DNA from: Methylophaga thiooxydans DMS010
Lineage (GTDB): Bacteria > Pseudomonadota > Gammaproteobacteria > Nitrosococcales > Methylophagaceae
Length of the DNA stretch: 64,000 bases
Direction of reading: 5' to 3'
Assembly (NCBI RefSeq): GCF_000156355.1
Contig: NZ_GG657895.1
Span: forward strand, 85,996 to 149,995
Positions 10,298 through 19,948 of this stretch are shown here, one piece after another. Every line of letters begins with the position of its first letter. Positions within the stretch are counted from its first letter, which is position 1. Under the pieces are notes generated by a model. That model had not been told where the DNA came from. It made no database searches and worked only from the letters and a program-made list of their open reading frames with translations. The translations under genes and the position numbers were made by a program.

Positions 10298-10554
10298 ATA
10301 AACAACACGTTATCGACGACCTTTACCTCATCATGAAAGACGATATGCAACTGCCTCATATGGATCAGTTTCATGCCAATGCACGTTTAAATCAGGATCT
10401 CTATTTAGACTCTGTGCAGTTTTTGCAGTTGCTTCTCAATCTGGAACTGAAAAAAGGCTACAACATTCCTGATGATGCCTTATCCGGTGAAGCCTTTGTC
10501 AGCGTCGACAGTCTGGCCGAGTTTCTCCTGTCTTTACAGCAGGAGGCCGTCTGA
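10294..10554 (+). CDS. asbD: Aryl carrier protein AsbD
   Basis: 86 residues, the size of a single carrier domain. The phosphopantetheine attachment serine is in the motif LYLDSVQFLQL (about residues 30-40). The protein would carry 3,4-dihydroxybenzoate as a thioester between AsbC and AsbE. It is tightly coupled to both neighbours: ATGA overlap with asbC and TGATG overlap with asbE. Confidence 0.92.
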   Translation: MNKQHVIDDLYLIMKDDMQLPHMDQFHANARLNQDLYLDSVQFLQLLLNLELKKGYNIPDDALSGEAFVSVDSLAEFLLSLQQEAV

Positions 10555-11531
10555 TGATTAAAGTGCATTGCTTTGTCAGTTGTGTCTGTGAAGTGATTAA
10601 AAAAACACCGGGCGTTGATCACCGGCCGTTTTATTTTGGTGTCTGGGATGCAGACTTTAGTGTTAGTGAACAAAAGGTCTTGTCCTATCACTCTGAGCAC
10701 ACCCAACATGACAATTTCAAAAGCTGGTATCAATTACTCTACGGCGTAGAAATTAAGCCCTGGTATGACGATCAGCAAAGCAAGCAGCACAATATCGCAA
10801 CGCTTGTCGAAATGGTCGAAACCAAACCTGCCGAGCGCAATATTATGGTGATGCTGGATATGTATCACCTGCCGGAACGCGAAAACAAATTCAATCAAAA
10901 TCCCTTTCCACACTTTGTGATGCTGGAAACTACCGATGACCCAGATATTTGGTTTATGTGGGATCCGGATTTTCGTTGGGAAGGCCCGTTGCCAAAAAAT
11001 CGAATTCTTAATGCCATTAACCAGCCCACTGTGGGTGGCGGCTATTATTTTGATGCCATCGACATTCATCATACCAGCGAAGACACCGTCAAAGCCTACT
11101 TTGCACAAAGTATGAAGCTGACACAAAATCCGTTTACTGATGCCCTGCGTCAAATTGTGACATCACATCTCGATGATGATCGCTTCGCGTTATCAGAACT
11201 TGATACGGCACTACGCGAAATTCCGGTGATGGCGATTCGTAAATATGCCTTTGAGCATGCCTTTGCCTATTTCTGGGAAGCCTTATCTCTGAATGAAGAT
11301 GAATTCGAAAACTGGTGTGACGAGATAGAAAGCTTAGTCAATGGCTATACCCAACTTCAGTATCGCTGTATGAAACTGGCGATGATCGGTAATCCAGATC
11401 TCGCCACTGCTGTATTCGATTTACTCGACCTACAGGACCAACGCGAATTCGCTATTAAACACAAACTTCAACAGGTTTTCGAGCAGTGGTCTGAACTCAG
11501 CCAGCCCACCTCGGTGTTGGCACACGCCTAA
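10554..11531 (+). CDS. asbE: Petrobactin condensing enzyme AsbE
   Basis: 325 residues, matching the size and position of AsbE, which transfers 3,4-dihydroxybenzoate from the AsbD carrier to a primary amine of spermidine or its citryl conjugate. I recognise it mainly by context plus the family's tryptophan- and histidine-rich N-terminal half (VDHRPFYFGVWDADF, FVMLETTDDPDIWFMWDPDF). No classical condensation-domain HHxxxDG motif is present, as expected for AsbE. It is soluble, with no signal peptide. Confidence 0.85.
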   Translation: MIKVHCFVSCVCEVIKKTPGVDHRPFYFGVWDADFSVSEQKVLSYHSEHTQHDNFKSWYQLLYGVEIKPWYDDQQSKQHNIATLVEMVETKPAERNIMVMLDMYHLPERENKFNQNPFPHFVMLETTDDPDIWFMWDPDFRWEGPLPKNRILNAINQPTVGGGYYFDAIDIHHTSEDTVKAYFAQSMKLTQNPFTDALRQIVTSHLDDDRFALSELDTALREIPVMAIRKYAFEHAFAYFWEALSLNEDEFENWCDEIESLVNGYTQLQYRCMKLAMIGNPDLATAVFDLLDLQDQREFAIKHKLQQVFEQWSELSQPTSVLAHA

Positions 11532-11540
11532 GGAATTATT

Positions 11541-12404
11541 ATGAAACTCTCCTTGTGTACGATTTCTTTCCGTCATCATTTGCTATCAATCAGTGATATA
11601 GCGCAATGGGCCCAACGTCATCAATTTCAAGGCATTGAATTGTGGGGTGTCCACGCGACAAACCTTGAAGCTCAACCACAGTTCAATGCGAGTTGGCTGG
11701 CCGAACAGCAGCTAAAGGTATCGATGATAAGTGACTACTTATCTGTCACTGGTTCAGCACAAGCGGCATTAGACAAAGTAGATAAACTAGGTGAACTCGC
11801 TTTTCGTTGGGGTTGTAAGAAAATACGCACTTTTGCTGGCCATAAACCTAGCCAAGCTATTACCCCGGATGAGCATCACGCTATAGCTGAGCGCTTGTAC
11901 CTGCTCGCTGAGCGTTGCGCTCAAAACGGGGTTAATCTGGTATTAGAAACTCACCCCAATACACTGGCAGATAACACCCATGCAACCTTGCAACTGTTAA
12001 AAGCCGTCGACCACCCAGCCTTGGCGGTAAACTTTGATGTTCTGCACCTGTGGGAAGCAGGCGAACAGCCTCACATCGCCTGGCAACAACTCAAACCCTA
12101 TATCCAGCACATTCACCTAAAAAATATCAGCTCGGCTGCAATGCTAAATGTTTTTGCACCCGCTAATGTATACGCTGCAGCCGGCAACCGTGAAGGCATG
12201 GTGCCTTTGTTTGAGGGAGCACTGGATTATCAGGCTTTTCTGGAGAGCATTGGCCAACATGCCGAGCTTGATGCCTCATTGGAATGGTTTGGCCCCAACG
12301 TGCACTCAGTGCTGCAAAATGATAACCGTCAGTTACAACGCTTTTTCACGTCTTACCAGCATGCAGCCAATAGCGCACATAACGAAAAACTTGTGGTGGG
12401 TTAA
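11541..12404 (+). CDS. asbF: 3-dehydroshikimate dehydratase AsbF
   Basis: 287 residues, TIM-barrel of the xylose-isomerase/AP-endonuclease type. It converts 3-dehydroshikimate to 3,4-dihydroxybenzoate, the catechol used by petrobactin. The four expected metal ligands are visible: E136 (LETHP), D166 (NFDVLHL), H192 (IHLKN) and E248 (ASLEW). An AAGGAATT ribosome site precedes the start. It is the last gene of the operon and converges on the DUF2218 gene 11 bases away. Confidence 0.93.
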   Translation: MKLSLCTISFRHHLLSISDIAQWAQRHQFQGIELWGVHATNLEAQPQFNASWLAEQQLKVSMISDYLSVTGSAQAALDKVDKLGELAFRWGCKKIRTFAGHKPSQAITPDEHHAIAERLYLLAERCAQNGVNLVLETHPNTLADNTHATLQLLKAVDHPALAVNFDVLHLWEAGEQPHIAWQQLKPYIQHIHLKNISSAAMLNVFAPANVYAAAGNREGMVPLFEGALDYQAFLESIGQHAELDASLEWFGPNVHSVLQNDNRQLQRFFTSYQHAANSAHNEKLVVG

Positions 12405-12437
12405 CGCGATGTGACCTAACGCCAGTTGAGCGTTAAC
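12400..12437. terminator. Inverted repeat at the convergent asbF/DUF2218 junction
   Basis: GTTAACGC (12400-12407) and GCGTTAAC (12430-12437) form a perfect 8-bp stem spanning both stop codons of the convergent genes. No clear T tract follows on either strand. A role in transcript ending or 3'-end protection for both operons is only inferred. Confidence 0.35.
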
Positions 12438-12694
12438 TGTTGCTTTTGGGCAAAGCGATCAAAATGTGATTTGATCGTATCCGTGACCACTTCCAGATCG
12501 GCTTCATTATCAGCATGACAACGAACAAGCAGCTGTTGTGGCTCTGCAGATAACTCACAACGGCCCATTGCAAATTCAACCCAGCCCTGTTCATCACCCC
12601 AGTCCGCATTAACTTTATGTGAAAAATGTTTACAGAGCATACGCACAAATCTATCTGCTTGTGTGGTCATGATTACGGCATTTTTTTCTACCAT
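12416..12694 (-). CDS. DUF2218 protein
   Basis: 92 residues. The sequence (start MVEKNAVIMTTQADRF, later SHKVNADWGDEQGWVEF and GRCELSAEPQQLLVRC) fits DUF2218, a small soluble family often found beside siderophore-uptake genes and of unknown biochemical role. A shorter start at 12670 (MTTQADRF) is also possible. It overlaps the end of the ABC ATPase gene by a few bases, so it is the last member of the receptor-importer operon. Confidence 0.8.
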   Translation of the reverse strand: MVEKNAVIMTTQADRFVRMLCKHFSHKVNADWGDEQGWVEFAMGRCELSAEPQQLLVRCHADNEADLEVVTDTIKSHFDRFAQKQQLTLNWR

Positions 12695-13482
12695 GCTGCG
12701 TGTTCTCCCATATCTGCGCTATCACATAAAACGATTGGCCGCCCCTGAGAGCAGGTTTCAATTCGTGCTTCAACCCCATAGGCTTGCCTCAATAAGTCAG
12801 AAGTTAATACCTCTCGGCTGTTACCCATGGCCAGAACCTTGCCGTCTGCAAGCACCATTAGTTGATCACAAAAACGTAGCGCCAGATTAATGTCGTGTAT
12901 CGCAATCAAGCCGATGTGTTGTCGCTGTTTCAAGGTTTGCGTAACGGTTTGTAATACATTGAGCTGCCAGTGCAAATCAAGGGCACTGGTTGGCTCATCG
13001 AGTAGTAATAGCTGAGGTTGTCGGGTTAACACTTGAGCAAGGCCAACCATTTGTCGTTGACCACCCGATAGCTGGTCTAACCGACGTAAAGCCAGGTGGT
13101 GGATACCCAGCTGTTTGAATACGGCTTCTAGCGATGCTTCAATCTGTGTTCTGGGTACATTAGCGGCGACAGCACGAAAACTGCTGTACACCATTTCATA
13201 TGCCGTCAGCGTACTTGGCTGTGGTAATGTCTGGGGTAAATAAGCTAACTGTGAGCTGCGCTGCGGATCGCCGAGTAACGCCAGTGGTTGCTGATTAAGG
13301 CTCACTTTCCCCTGATGCGGAACCAAGCCGGTCATTGCCTTCAATAGTGTGGACTTCCCTGCGCCATTACGGCCGATAACACCAATCAGTTGTCCTGCCT
13401 TTACAGGACCAAAGTTAAGCTGGTTTAACACCTGATGTTTCCCATAACGCACACTCAGATTATCTACTTGCAGCGTACTCAT
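12688..13482 (-). CDS. Ferric-siderophore ABC transporter ATPase (FecE/FepC type)
   Basis: 264 residues with Walker A GRNGAGKSTL (about 37-46), signature LSGGQRQMVG, Walker B LLLLDEPTSALD and the H-loop IAIHDINLAL. The spacing matches importers of the iron-siderophore/B12 class. It would power uptake through the adjacent permease. It overlaps the permease gene by 4 bases and the DUF2218 gene by 7. Confidence 0.95.
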   Translation of the reverse strand: MSTLQVDNLSVRYGKHQVLNQLNFGPVKAGQLIGVIGRNGAGKSTLLKAMTGLVPHQGKVSLNQQPLALLGDPQRSSQLAYLPQTLPQPSTLTAYEMVYSSFRAVAANVPRTQIEASLEAVFKQLGIHHLALRRLDQLSGGQRQMVGLAQVLTRQPQLLLLDEPTSALDLHWQLNVLQTVTQTLKQRQHIGLIAIHDINLALRFCDQLMVLADGKVLAMGNSREVLTSDLLRQAYGVEARIETCSQGRPIVLCDSADMGEHAAW

Positions 13483-14552
13483 AGCGTTCTGCCTCGTTTA
13501 ATAATCAAGGCAATAAATAGAGGAATTCCCACTAACGCTGTAATAATTCCAACCGGAATTAATACACCTGGAATCAACATCTTGCTGGCGATAGAAGATA
13601 AGGACAGTAACAAAGCACCGGCTAAGGCACTCCCTGGTAAAAAGAAGCGATGATCTTCCCCAAGTAATAGCCGTGCAATATGTGGCGCAACCAAACCAAT
13701 AAAGCCAATTTCACCCACAAATGCCAATGCTGCCGCCGTTAAGACACTGACGCGCATTAACACCATTAAGCGTAAGCGCGATACTTTGATCCCCATACTA
13801 TGGGCCTGCTCTTCTCCGCTCAGCAACGCTGTCATAGCCCAGCTTTGGCGCATTGAAAAAGGCAATGCCAAAAGTAATACTGCAGCCACCAGCGTCACTT
13901 CCGCCATACCCGCTCTTGCCAGACTGCCCATAGTCCAAAACACTATTTGCTGAACCGCTTCAGCATCGGCAACAAACTGTAATAAGCCGACGATCGCATT
14001 AAGGCCAAATAACAAGGCAATACCAAACAAAACGACGGTATGCACTGCCGCGCCGAAATGACGTGATAAAAATAATATTAACAGTGCAGCTAATGCTGAC
14101 ATCACAAAAGCAGCAAGCGGTAAGATAATGGTTGACGGCAGTCCAAACAGGCTAAATTGAAACACAATGACCAGTGAAGCACCCAACGTTGCCGCCGCAC
14201 CGATGCCTAAGGTAAAAGGACTTGCCAAAGGATTATTGAGCACGGTTTGCATTTCAGCACCTGCTAAACCCAAGCACGCGCCCACAACCACCGCTAGTAA
14301 AGCTTGTGGTAAACGAACATCCCATATGATGACGCGTACAGCCCCTTCTACAGCATCAGCCTGAAACAACCCATTGAGAACCTCTAACCATGATAACGCG
14401 GCGGGTCCACTGGCCACATCAAACACAAATGAGCCAGCAACGAGTAATACTAAAAATGATAGAAGAAGAAGCTTCCAACTAATCGAACGCTGATACTTTG
14501 TGGCGAGCGACGTACTTTCAGAATCATGCTGTGGTAAAACATCAGAAGCCAT
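13479..14552 (-). CDS. FecCD-family ferric-siderophore permease
   Basis: 357 residues, hydrophobic with about 10 membrane segments and the family region GEIGFIGLVAPHIARLLLG near residue 280. It forms the inner-membrane channel for ferric siderophore. Only one permease gene is present, so it probably works as a homodimer, unlike systems with a FecC plus FecD pair. It is flanked by the binding-protein and ATPase genes in one operon. Confidence 0.95.
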   Translation of the reverse strand: MASDVLPQHDSESTSLATKYQRSISWKLLLLSFLVLLVAGSFVFDVASGPAALSWLEVLNGLFQADAVEGAVRVIIWDVRLPQALLAVVVGACLGLAGAEMQTVLNNPLASPFTLGIGAAATLGASLVIVFQFSLFGLPSTIILPLAAFVMSALAALLILFLSRHFGAAVHTVVLFGIALLFGLNAIVGLLQFVADAEAVQQIVFWTMGSLARAGMAEVTLVAAVLLLALPFSMRQSWAMTALLSGEEQAHSMGIKVSRLRLMVLMRVSVLTAAALAFVGEIGFIGLVAPHIARLLLGEDHRFFLPGSALAGALLLSLSSIASKMLIPGVLIPVGIITALVGIPLFIALIIKRGRTL

Positions 14553-14553
14553 C

Positions 14554-15741
14554 TTAATTTGTCCCTACCCAATAGGTGCCGTTAAGCTCAATCGGCTGAA
14601 AGCGTCGATATATCTCTTCCAAAGTAGTGTCAGGATTCAGATCGTTGAACGCGTTTGGGTAGAGCCATTTGGCAAAAGCTTGTAACGCAGCAATATTTAA
14701 TGGTGAGTTGTAAAAATGATGCCAGATCGCAAAGGCACGTTTCTGTTTTACAGCATCAAGCTGGGCCAGCCAGGGTGCAGATAAATTATGTTGAAAACTC
14801 TGTTGTGCTAACTCGTGTGACACACCTGCGCCAAGCGCGATAAATTGAGGGCTGTCAGTCAAAGTGTTAACTGACCCTATTGCTGTGGCGATATACACAT
14901 CAGGCTGGTTAATTAATAAATATTCTCGATTAATAATGCCTGCCGTGCCCGGTACATATTCAGTAGCAATATTGTCTGCCGCCAGCCAATCAATAAAATG
15001 TCCCATCATACCGTTGACCATCGTCTCACAACAGGTCGAGCCTAAACCGACTCGACTATGCAAAAACACTTTTGTCCGCTTGCCGGCAGGAAGCGTTTGC
15101 AATCGTTGTTCAATCGCGTCCAGTTGTTGTTGATAGAACTTATTAAATGTCGAGGCTCGTTCCATTTGCCCTAAAACCTGCCCCAATATGGTGATACTGG
15201 TTGGTGTGTTTTTAATTGGCTCTTGGCGGAAATCAACGAAAACGACTGTCACACCGGCCTGTTTAAGCTGTTCAATCAAACGTGAATCTTTTGATGTCGG
15301 CCCATGCCCTTCCAGCCCAAACACAGCCACATCAGCATCAAGCGCAATAGCTTGTTCGACACTAAAGCTATCTCGCGCACTCCGCCCAATCAAAGGAATA
15401 GCATCAATATGAGGAAATTGTTGCTGGTATTGTTGATAACCGGCCGGATCAGCCAATTTAAAGTCAGGTAACATGCCCACGATCTGCCGCAACGGATCAT
15501 CCGGTTGCAAAATACCTAAGGCAGGAATATAGCGGCTTTCTCCCAAAAGAATACGGTCAATTTTCTCGGGCAAATCGACCTGCCTTCCAGCCAGATCAGT
15601 AATAACTTGAGCTTGAGCGCATAAAGGAAGTAACAGATATGTCAGCGCTAAAATAATCGAAAAACGGCGAATAAATAACATCAGCATGGTAAACATTTTT
15701 TTGATACAAAAATGAGTCAGATACCGAAGTACCTGACTCAA
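14554..15741 (-). CDS. Periplasmic ferric-siderophore binding protein
   Basis: 395 residues as drawn. The likely functional start is one of the later methionines (MFTMLMLFIRR), giving a normal signal peptide ending near LCAQAQVITD. The mature part has the two-lobed helical-backbone binding-protein pattern: ITDLAGRQVDLPEKIDRILLG, the DADVAVFG loop and the IWHHFYNSP segment. It would hand iron-siderophore from the receptor to the permease. The sequence LPLC near the cleavage site is a poor lipobox, so a soluble periplasmic protein is more likely. Confidence 0.9.
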   Translation of the reverse strand: MSQVLRYLTHFCIKKMFTMLMLFIRRFSIILALTYLLLPLCAQAQVITDLAGRQVDLPEKIDRILLGESRYIPALGILQPDDPLRQIVGMLPDFKLADPAGYQQYQQQFPHIDAIPLIGRSARDSFSVEQAIALDADVAVFGLEGHGPTSKDSRLIEQLKQAGVTVVFVDFRQEPIKNTPTSITILGQVLGQMERASTFNKFYQQQLDAIEQRLQTLPAGKRTKVFLHSRVGLGSTCCETMVNGMMGHFIDWLAADNIATEYVPGTAGIINREYLLINQPDVYIATAIGSVNTLTDSPQFIALGAGVSHELAQQSFQHNLSAPWLAQLDAVKQKRAFAIWHHFYNSPLNIAALQAFAKWLYPNAFNDLNPDTTLEEIYRRFQPIELNGTYWVGTN

Positions 15742-15775
15742 TAGATAACTCTAATCAGGGAAAATTAAAGCCCAT

Positions 15776-17737
15776 TTAGAACTGCCAAGCTACGCTCAAG
15801 CGCACATCACGACCGGGTTCGTTCAAACCTTTCACACCCTCGTAACCAGCAATGTGCTCAAAATCACCGTTACTGGCATGATCTAAGTAATTTTTATCAA
15901 ACACATTCCGCACTGTTAAGGTTATACGTACATCGTCTGTGGTCGATGGTAGCCACTGCGCATAGAAATCATGTACACCATAACCGGCTTTATCAATATC
16001 CCCTACCGATGTTTCGATATTATCTTCGCCTTTAACGAAACGGGCATTCCAACCAAAGGCCCATTGTTGATTAAGTTCATAATCAAATTGTGCGATCCAA
16101 GTATCACCAATTGTGTTGGCAATACCACCATGCTCGTAGGCGTTAGCATCTTCCCCATCAACTTCAGCATCGTTATGGTGAAAGCTCAGACTCGCCATCA
16201 GGTTATCCCAACGGTTACCGACTCTAAGAATGTAACCATCCGACTCTAAATCACCCACATTTTCATAAACTCGGGCTCCGAATAATGGGTCTCCAATCAA
16301 GTCATTGATATTAGATTGATACACTTTCGCTGAAGCAAATAAAGTCGGTGACTCATAAGCCACACCAAACTCGGTATTGTCAGCATCTTCAGGTTTAAGG
16401 TTAGGATCTTTGCTCCAACCATCCAGTTTGAAAGCATCTTGAGCTAATGGGCCTTTGAAGGCCTCAGCATATGATACAAACGCACTAAAGTAATCGGTAA
16501 AGTGGTAATTAATACCAATATTATGACTCACCTCAGTTTCATCGAAGTCGACATCATTATTATCTTCTAACTCATAATCGTCGTAACGTAGCCCCGCACT
16601 TAACAACAAGGCATCAGTCAATTGAATATCATCCTGAATGTATACCCCTTTCACTTTTGACTTCTCTTCAGCTGCCTCTTTATCCGTTGGGTCGCCGGCT
16701 GTTGTTTCATCATGACGGTAATCGAGACCATAAGTCACTTTATGCATACCGATATTGGATGTATTACGTAAATCAAAGCCTCGGCTTTCACCACTTCCGT
16801 AATACGGTCCAAAACGACCATCGTTGAACAAGTCAGAATCGGTATTAAATACTGTCAGGTTTAGATCTACATACTGATTTTCAACCGGGTTCAATTCATA
16901 ATTTAACGTTACTGTTTCTCGCTCTGATTCCATTGGGAATAATTGATTAAACGAACTTACTATCCATTGAGGTCTAGCGGTTCTCTCCCCTTCATCTTTT
17001 CGCTTTTCATAACTCAAACGAATGGTCTGACTGTCTGTCAGGTGACCAACAACCTTCGCAAACAAATAATCCTGATCGAAACTGGTACCCGCTTGCTCAT
17101 TACCGTCGCCATCTTCGTACTCATCAGGCTTGTTTTGAGTGTAGGAAACCATAGCACTCCAGTCATCTGTCAGACGACCAAACAAGCTAGTATTAGTTTT
17201 GAAGCTGTCAGTGTTGCTCGAGAAAGTGCCTTTAAGCAAACCACCAAACTGTTGGCCTGGTTTCAACATATCTTCAGGATCTTTAGTAACAAACTTAACT
17301 GAACCACCTAAAGCGCCTGGGCCAGATAAGGCATTACCAGCACCGGCATTAACTTCAACACGTTTTAGTAACTCAGGTTCAATGGTGATACGACCGTTGT
17401 GATGATATAGACGTGTTGCTTGTTGAGCACCATCTATAGTGATGTTCAGCAATTGATCTTCCACACCACGCACATACAGTTTTTGAGCAATATCAACACC
17501 GCCACCGATAGTGACTTCTGGAGATTGGCTGAACAAGTCTTCCAGGTCATTAGCTTGTAACTTTTCAATCTGCTCAGCGTTAACACTATTGGTTTCCGGT
17601 GTAATGGTATTACCCGATACTTCTAAGGTGTCCAGTTCTATTAACTCTGCGGCAACAACAGACTGCGTAGCCATTGCTGACAGTAATGCGACGGAAAGCA
17701 CAGTAGGCCGACTAATTTGGTTAAGTTTCTTATTCAC
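15776..17737 (-). CDS. TonB-dependent ferric-siderophore receptor
   Basis: 653 residues. A signal peptide ends near QSVVAAE, followed by a TonB-box-like DTLEVSG. The plug domain has DLFSQSPEVTIGGG and ALGGSVKFVT. A beta-barrel follows and ends in the terminal aromatic strand LSVAWQF. The receptor imports ferric siderophore across the outer membrane. Petrobactin is the probable ligand because the biosynthetic operon is adjacent. A strong Fur box lies just upstream. Confidence 0.93.
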   Translation of the reverse strand: MNKKLNQISRPTVLSVALLSAMATQSVVAAELIELDTLEVSGNTITPETNSVNAEQIEKLQANDLEDLFSQSPEVTIGGGVDIAQKLYVRGVEDQLLNITIDGAQQATRLYHHNGRITIEPELLKRVEVNAGAGNALSGPGALGGSVKFVTKDPEDMLKPGQQFGGLLKGTFSSNTDSFKTNTSLFGRLTDDWSAMVSYTQNKPDEYEDGDGNEQAGTSFDQDYLFAKVVGHLTDSQTIRLSYEKRKDEGERTARPQWIVSSFNQLFPMESERETVTLNYELNPVENQYVDLNLTVFNTDSDLFNDGRFGPYYGSGESRGFDLRNTSNIGMHKVTYGLDYRHDETTAGDPTDKEAAEEKSKVKGVYIQDDIQLTDALLLSAGLRYDDYELEDNNDVDFDETEVSHNIGINYHFTDYFSAFVSYAEAFKGPLAQDAFKLDGWSKDPNLKPEDADNTEFGVAYESPTLFASAKVYQSNINDLIGDPLFGARVYENVGDLESDGYILRVGNRWDNLMASLSFHHNDAEVDGEDANAYEHGGIANTIGDTWIAQFDYELNQQWAFGWNARFVKGEDNIETSVGDIDKAGYGVHDFYAQWLPSTTDDVRITLTVRNVFDKNYLDHASNGDFEHIAGYEGVKGLNEPGRDVRLSVAWQF

Positions 17738-17745
17738 AACAACCT

Positions 17746-17764
17746 CGTAATAATAATCATTATC
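17746..17764. promoter_or_regulatory. Fur box upstream of the receptor operon
   Basis: CGTAATAATAATCATTATC matches the 19-bp Fur consensus at 16 of 19 positions, starting 9 bases before the receptor start codon. It is the best Fur site in the window and would block transcription or translation initiation of the receptor-importer operon when iron is plentiful. Confidence 0.88.
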
Positions 17765-17851
17765 AAATACAACAAGGTCGCATTCTAATGAGCAATCGAT
17801 TGAAATGAAAAGAAATTTACAACTGTTACATTTCTGTTATAAAAATGTGAA

Positions 17852-19207
17852 TTAACACAAGGATAATGAGGCTACTGGTAAGGTAATTGTCATTCGTAAA
17901 CCACCCGTGTTGAGGTTTGTAGCCTGTAACACACCACCGACAGCTTGAACCTGTCGCTTAGCAAGCGAAAGTCCCACGCCGAAACCTTGATATAAGGGCT
18001 GACTTGATCTCGCTATCCTGAAAAAAGGTTTGAAAATATCTTCCAGATGTTTGTCTGCTACACCTGAGCCTTGATCATCAATTTGAATCTGATAATGGGC
18101 ATCTTCTTTAAATAAACAAATCGTTACTTGACCACCCTTAGGCGTATGGCTAAGTGCATTTCTGATGATGTTTTCTAGTGCATGCCCCAATGCCCTAATG
18201 CTGCAATGCCTTAGCTGAGAATGTTCTGGTAACTCAGTAACAAGCTGATGTTCTGGAAATTCAAACCGCGCATTATCAACGATACTGTCGATTAAATCAC
18301 TGAGGTCCAGTTCCTCGCTTTGTAGATCAGGTTGCTCGTTTTCAATCCATGCTAGTGTCAGGGTATCTTCCACCAAGTCGCGCATTTGGTGACAGTCTTC
18401 GCGTATGCGCTGAATGGGTTGTTGATTCACCCCCGATTGCTCTGCCCAACTCAATGCCAACTCAATTCTGGTCAAAGGTGTACGTAGCTCATGCGACAAA
18501 TCAGATGTTAGATGTCGCTGCGTCTGGATCAAGTTGCCAATACGCTGCGCCATTTTGTCAAAAGTCTCAGCGATCACAGCAATCTCATCTTGGCGATCGC
18601 CCAATTTATCGCGCAGATGAACGTCAAATTGACCATCACTCAGTTGATGCGTTGCTCGTTCAAGCTGACGCAATGGCGACATCACATGACGATAAATCAC
18701 AAAGCTCAACAACGCCATCAATACCATCGGCAATGCAATTTGTAACAGCAGGCTAGCTTGAAACCAATATGTCCCTGGTCGCATACGTTGTGGCAAGGTG
18801 ATCAGAAAATGCGTATTTCCATCAGCAAACGTCACATCCATAATCGGATTTTGTTTGAAATACAGGTGGATTTTCCATTCAATGTTTCTCCCTAGCCGAA
18901 AGCCATCCTTAAATTGCTTAGATAAAAAGCTACCTGCCAGCGGTTGAATATCTGACTTTGCCAGAGCAACCCAGGTCTGTTCTTGTTCCTGTACTTGTAG
19001 CAACCATGTGTTTAATGCGGCCATATCACCGCGTTGATAGAGAGTCTCAGCCTGTCGGGCATAATCCAACAGCTCTTGCTGATAAGTTTCATCAATAAAA
19101 CTCATATGTTGTTCGGTTTGCATCATTAACCAATGAATTAACCAGAACAGCAAAACGGTGCCAGCGACAATAATGACACTCAGCTTCCACAGCAAACGGC
19201 GCCTCAT
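17852..19207 (-). CDS. Sensor histidine kinase (PfeS/QseC-like)
   Basis: 451 residues. Membrane segments near 8-27 and 152-172 enclose a periplasmic domain of about 120 residues. Then come a HAMP region, the phosphoacceptor box SHELRTPLTR with H239, and an ATPase domain with N-box IIRNALSHTP, DQGSGV and GFGVGLSLAKR. It overlaps the response regulator (start and stop share ATGA). Its place between two Fur boxes and next to the receptor suggests it senses ferric siderophore or iron in the periplasm, as PfeS does. Confidence 0.9.
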   Translation of the reverse strand: MRRRLLWKLSVIIVAGTVLLFWLIHWLMMQTEQHMSFIDETYQQELLDYARQAETLYQRGDMAALNTWLLQVQEQEQTWVALAKSDIQPLAGSFLSKQFKDGFRLGRNIEWKIHLYFKQNPIMDVTFADGNTHFLITLPQRMRPGTYWFQASLLLQIALPMVLMALLSFVIYRHVMSPLRQLERATHQLSDGQFDVHLRDKLGDRQDEIAVIAETFDKMAQRIGNLIQTQRHLTSDLSHELRTPLTRIELALSWAEQSGVNQQPIQRIREDCHQMRDLVEDTLTLAWIENEQPDLQSEELDLSDLIDSIVDNARFEFPEHQLVTELPEHSQLRHCSIRALGHALENIIRNALSHTPKGGQVTICLFKEDAHYQIQIDDQGSGVADKHLEDIFKPFFRIARSSQPLYQGFGVGLSLAKRQVQAVGGVLQATNLNTGGLRMTITLPVASLSLC

Positions 19208-19908
19208 AACAGAATATAACCGGTCCCATGTACCGTTTGTAGTCTATCAGCCGGCATACCAGCTGCGACCAGTTTGCGTCTCACCCGGCTCATATGCATA
19301 TCCAGACTTCGATCATATCGACTAAAGTCTCTTTCCAGCACAAGACGGTAGAGCTGAGGTTTACTCAATGTCTGACTTGGATGCTGCATCAGAATCCACA
19401 ATAACTTGAACTGCAGGGGAGTAAAGGTTATTTTTTTTCCGTCGAAATACACTTCTTGTGTGGTTTTATCCAGTTGCAAGCCTGAGCGGTTCATATGAGA
19501 CACGCTAACCTCAGGCTTGGTCTGTCTCAATGACCGTCTTAAAATAGCCTCTATTCGAAGCAATAATTCCGTTAAGTTGAACGGTTTCGATAAATAATCA
19601 TCCGCGCCATTGCGTAAGCCAATAATGCGCTCTTCTTCTGCACCATGGGCAGTGAGCATAATGACGGGCGTCTCCCTACTCTGTCGGAGTACTTTCAGCA
19701 CGTTGTAGCCATCTATTCCCGGTAAGGCGACATCAAGCAAAATAAGGTCAAACTGGTCACTCACCGCGGTTAACAGACCGGCATCCCCATCATAGGATTG
19801 CGTTACTTCAAAGCCCGCCCCATCCAATAACACTCTGAGCTGTTTGTTCAGTATTTTGTCATCTTCAATTATCAGAATTCGCGCTTTTACGTTGTCTACT
19901 TGAGTCAT
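19204..19908 (-). CDS. OmpR-family response regulator (PfeR-like)
   Basis: About 234 residues from the ATG at 19908; a GTG at 19923 would add five residues. The receiver domain has the phosphoacceptor aspartate in LILLDVALPG, acidic pair IIEDD and lysine in YLSKPF. A winged-helix DNA-binding domain follows (FTPLQFKLLWILMQHP, YDRSLDMHMSRVRRKL). It would respond to the downstream kinase. The likely target is the receptor gene next door. Confidence 0.92.
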   Translation of the reverse strand: MTQVDNVKARILIIEDDKILNKQLRVLLDGAGFEVTQSYDGDAGLLTAVSDQFDLILLDVALPGIDGYNVLKVLRQSRETPVIMLTAHGAEEERIIGLRNGADDYLSKPFNLTELLLRIEAILRRSLRQTKPEVSVSHMNRSGLQLDKTTQEVYFDGKKITFTPLQFKLLWILMQHPSQTLSKPQLYRLVLERDFSRYDRSLDMHMSRVRRKLVAAGMPADRLQTVHGTGYILL

Positions 19909-19929
19909 TTTTTCAGCTATCACATTAAT

Positions 19930-19948
19930 CTAAATGCTAATCATTTTC
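19930..19948. promoter_or_regulatory. Fur-box-like site upstream of the two-component operon
   Basis: CTAAATGCTAATCATTTTC matches the Fur consensus at 14 of 19 positions, about 22 bases upstream of the response-regulator start. It suggests that the signalling system is itself repressed by iron, as with pfeRS. Confidence 0.65.
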
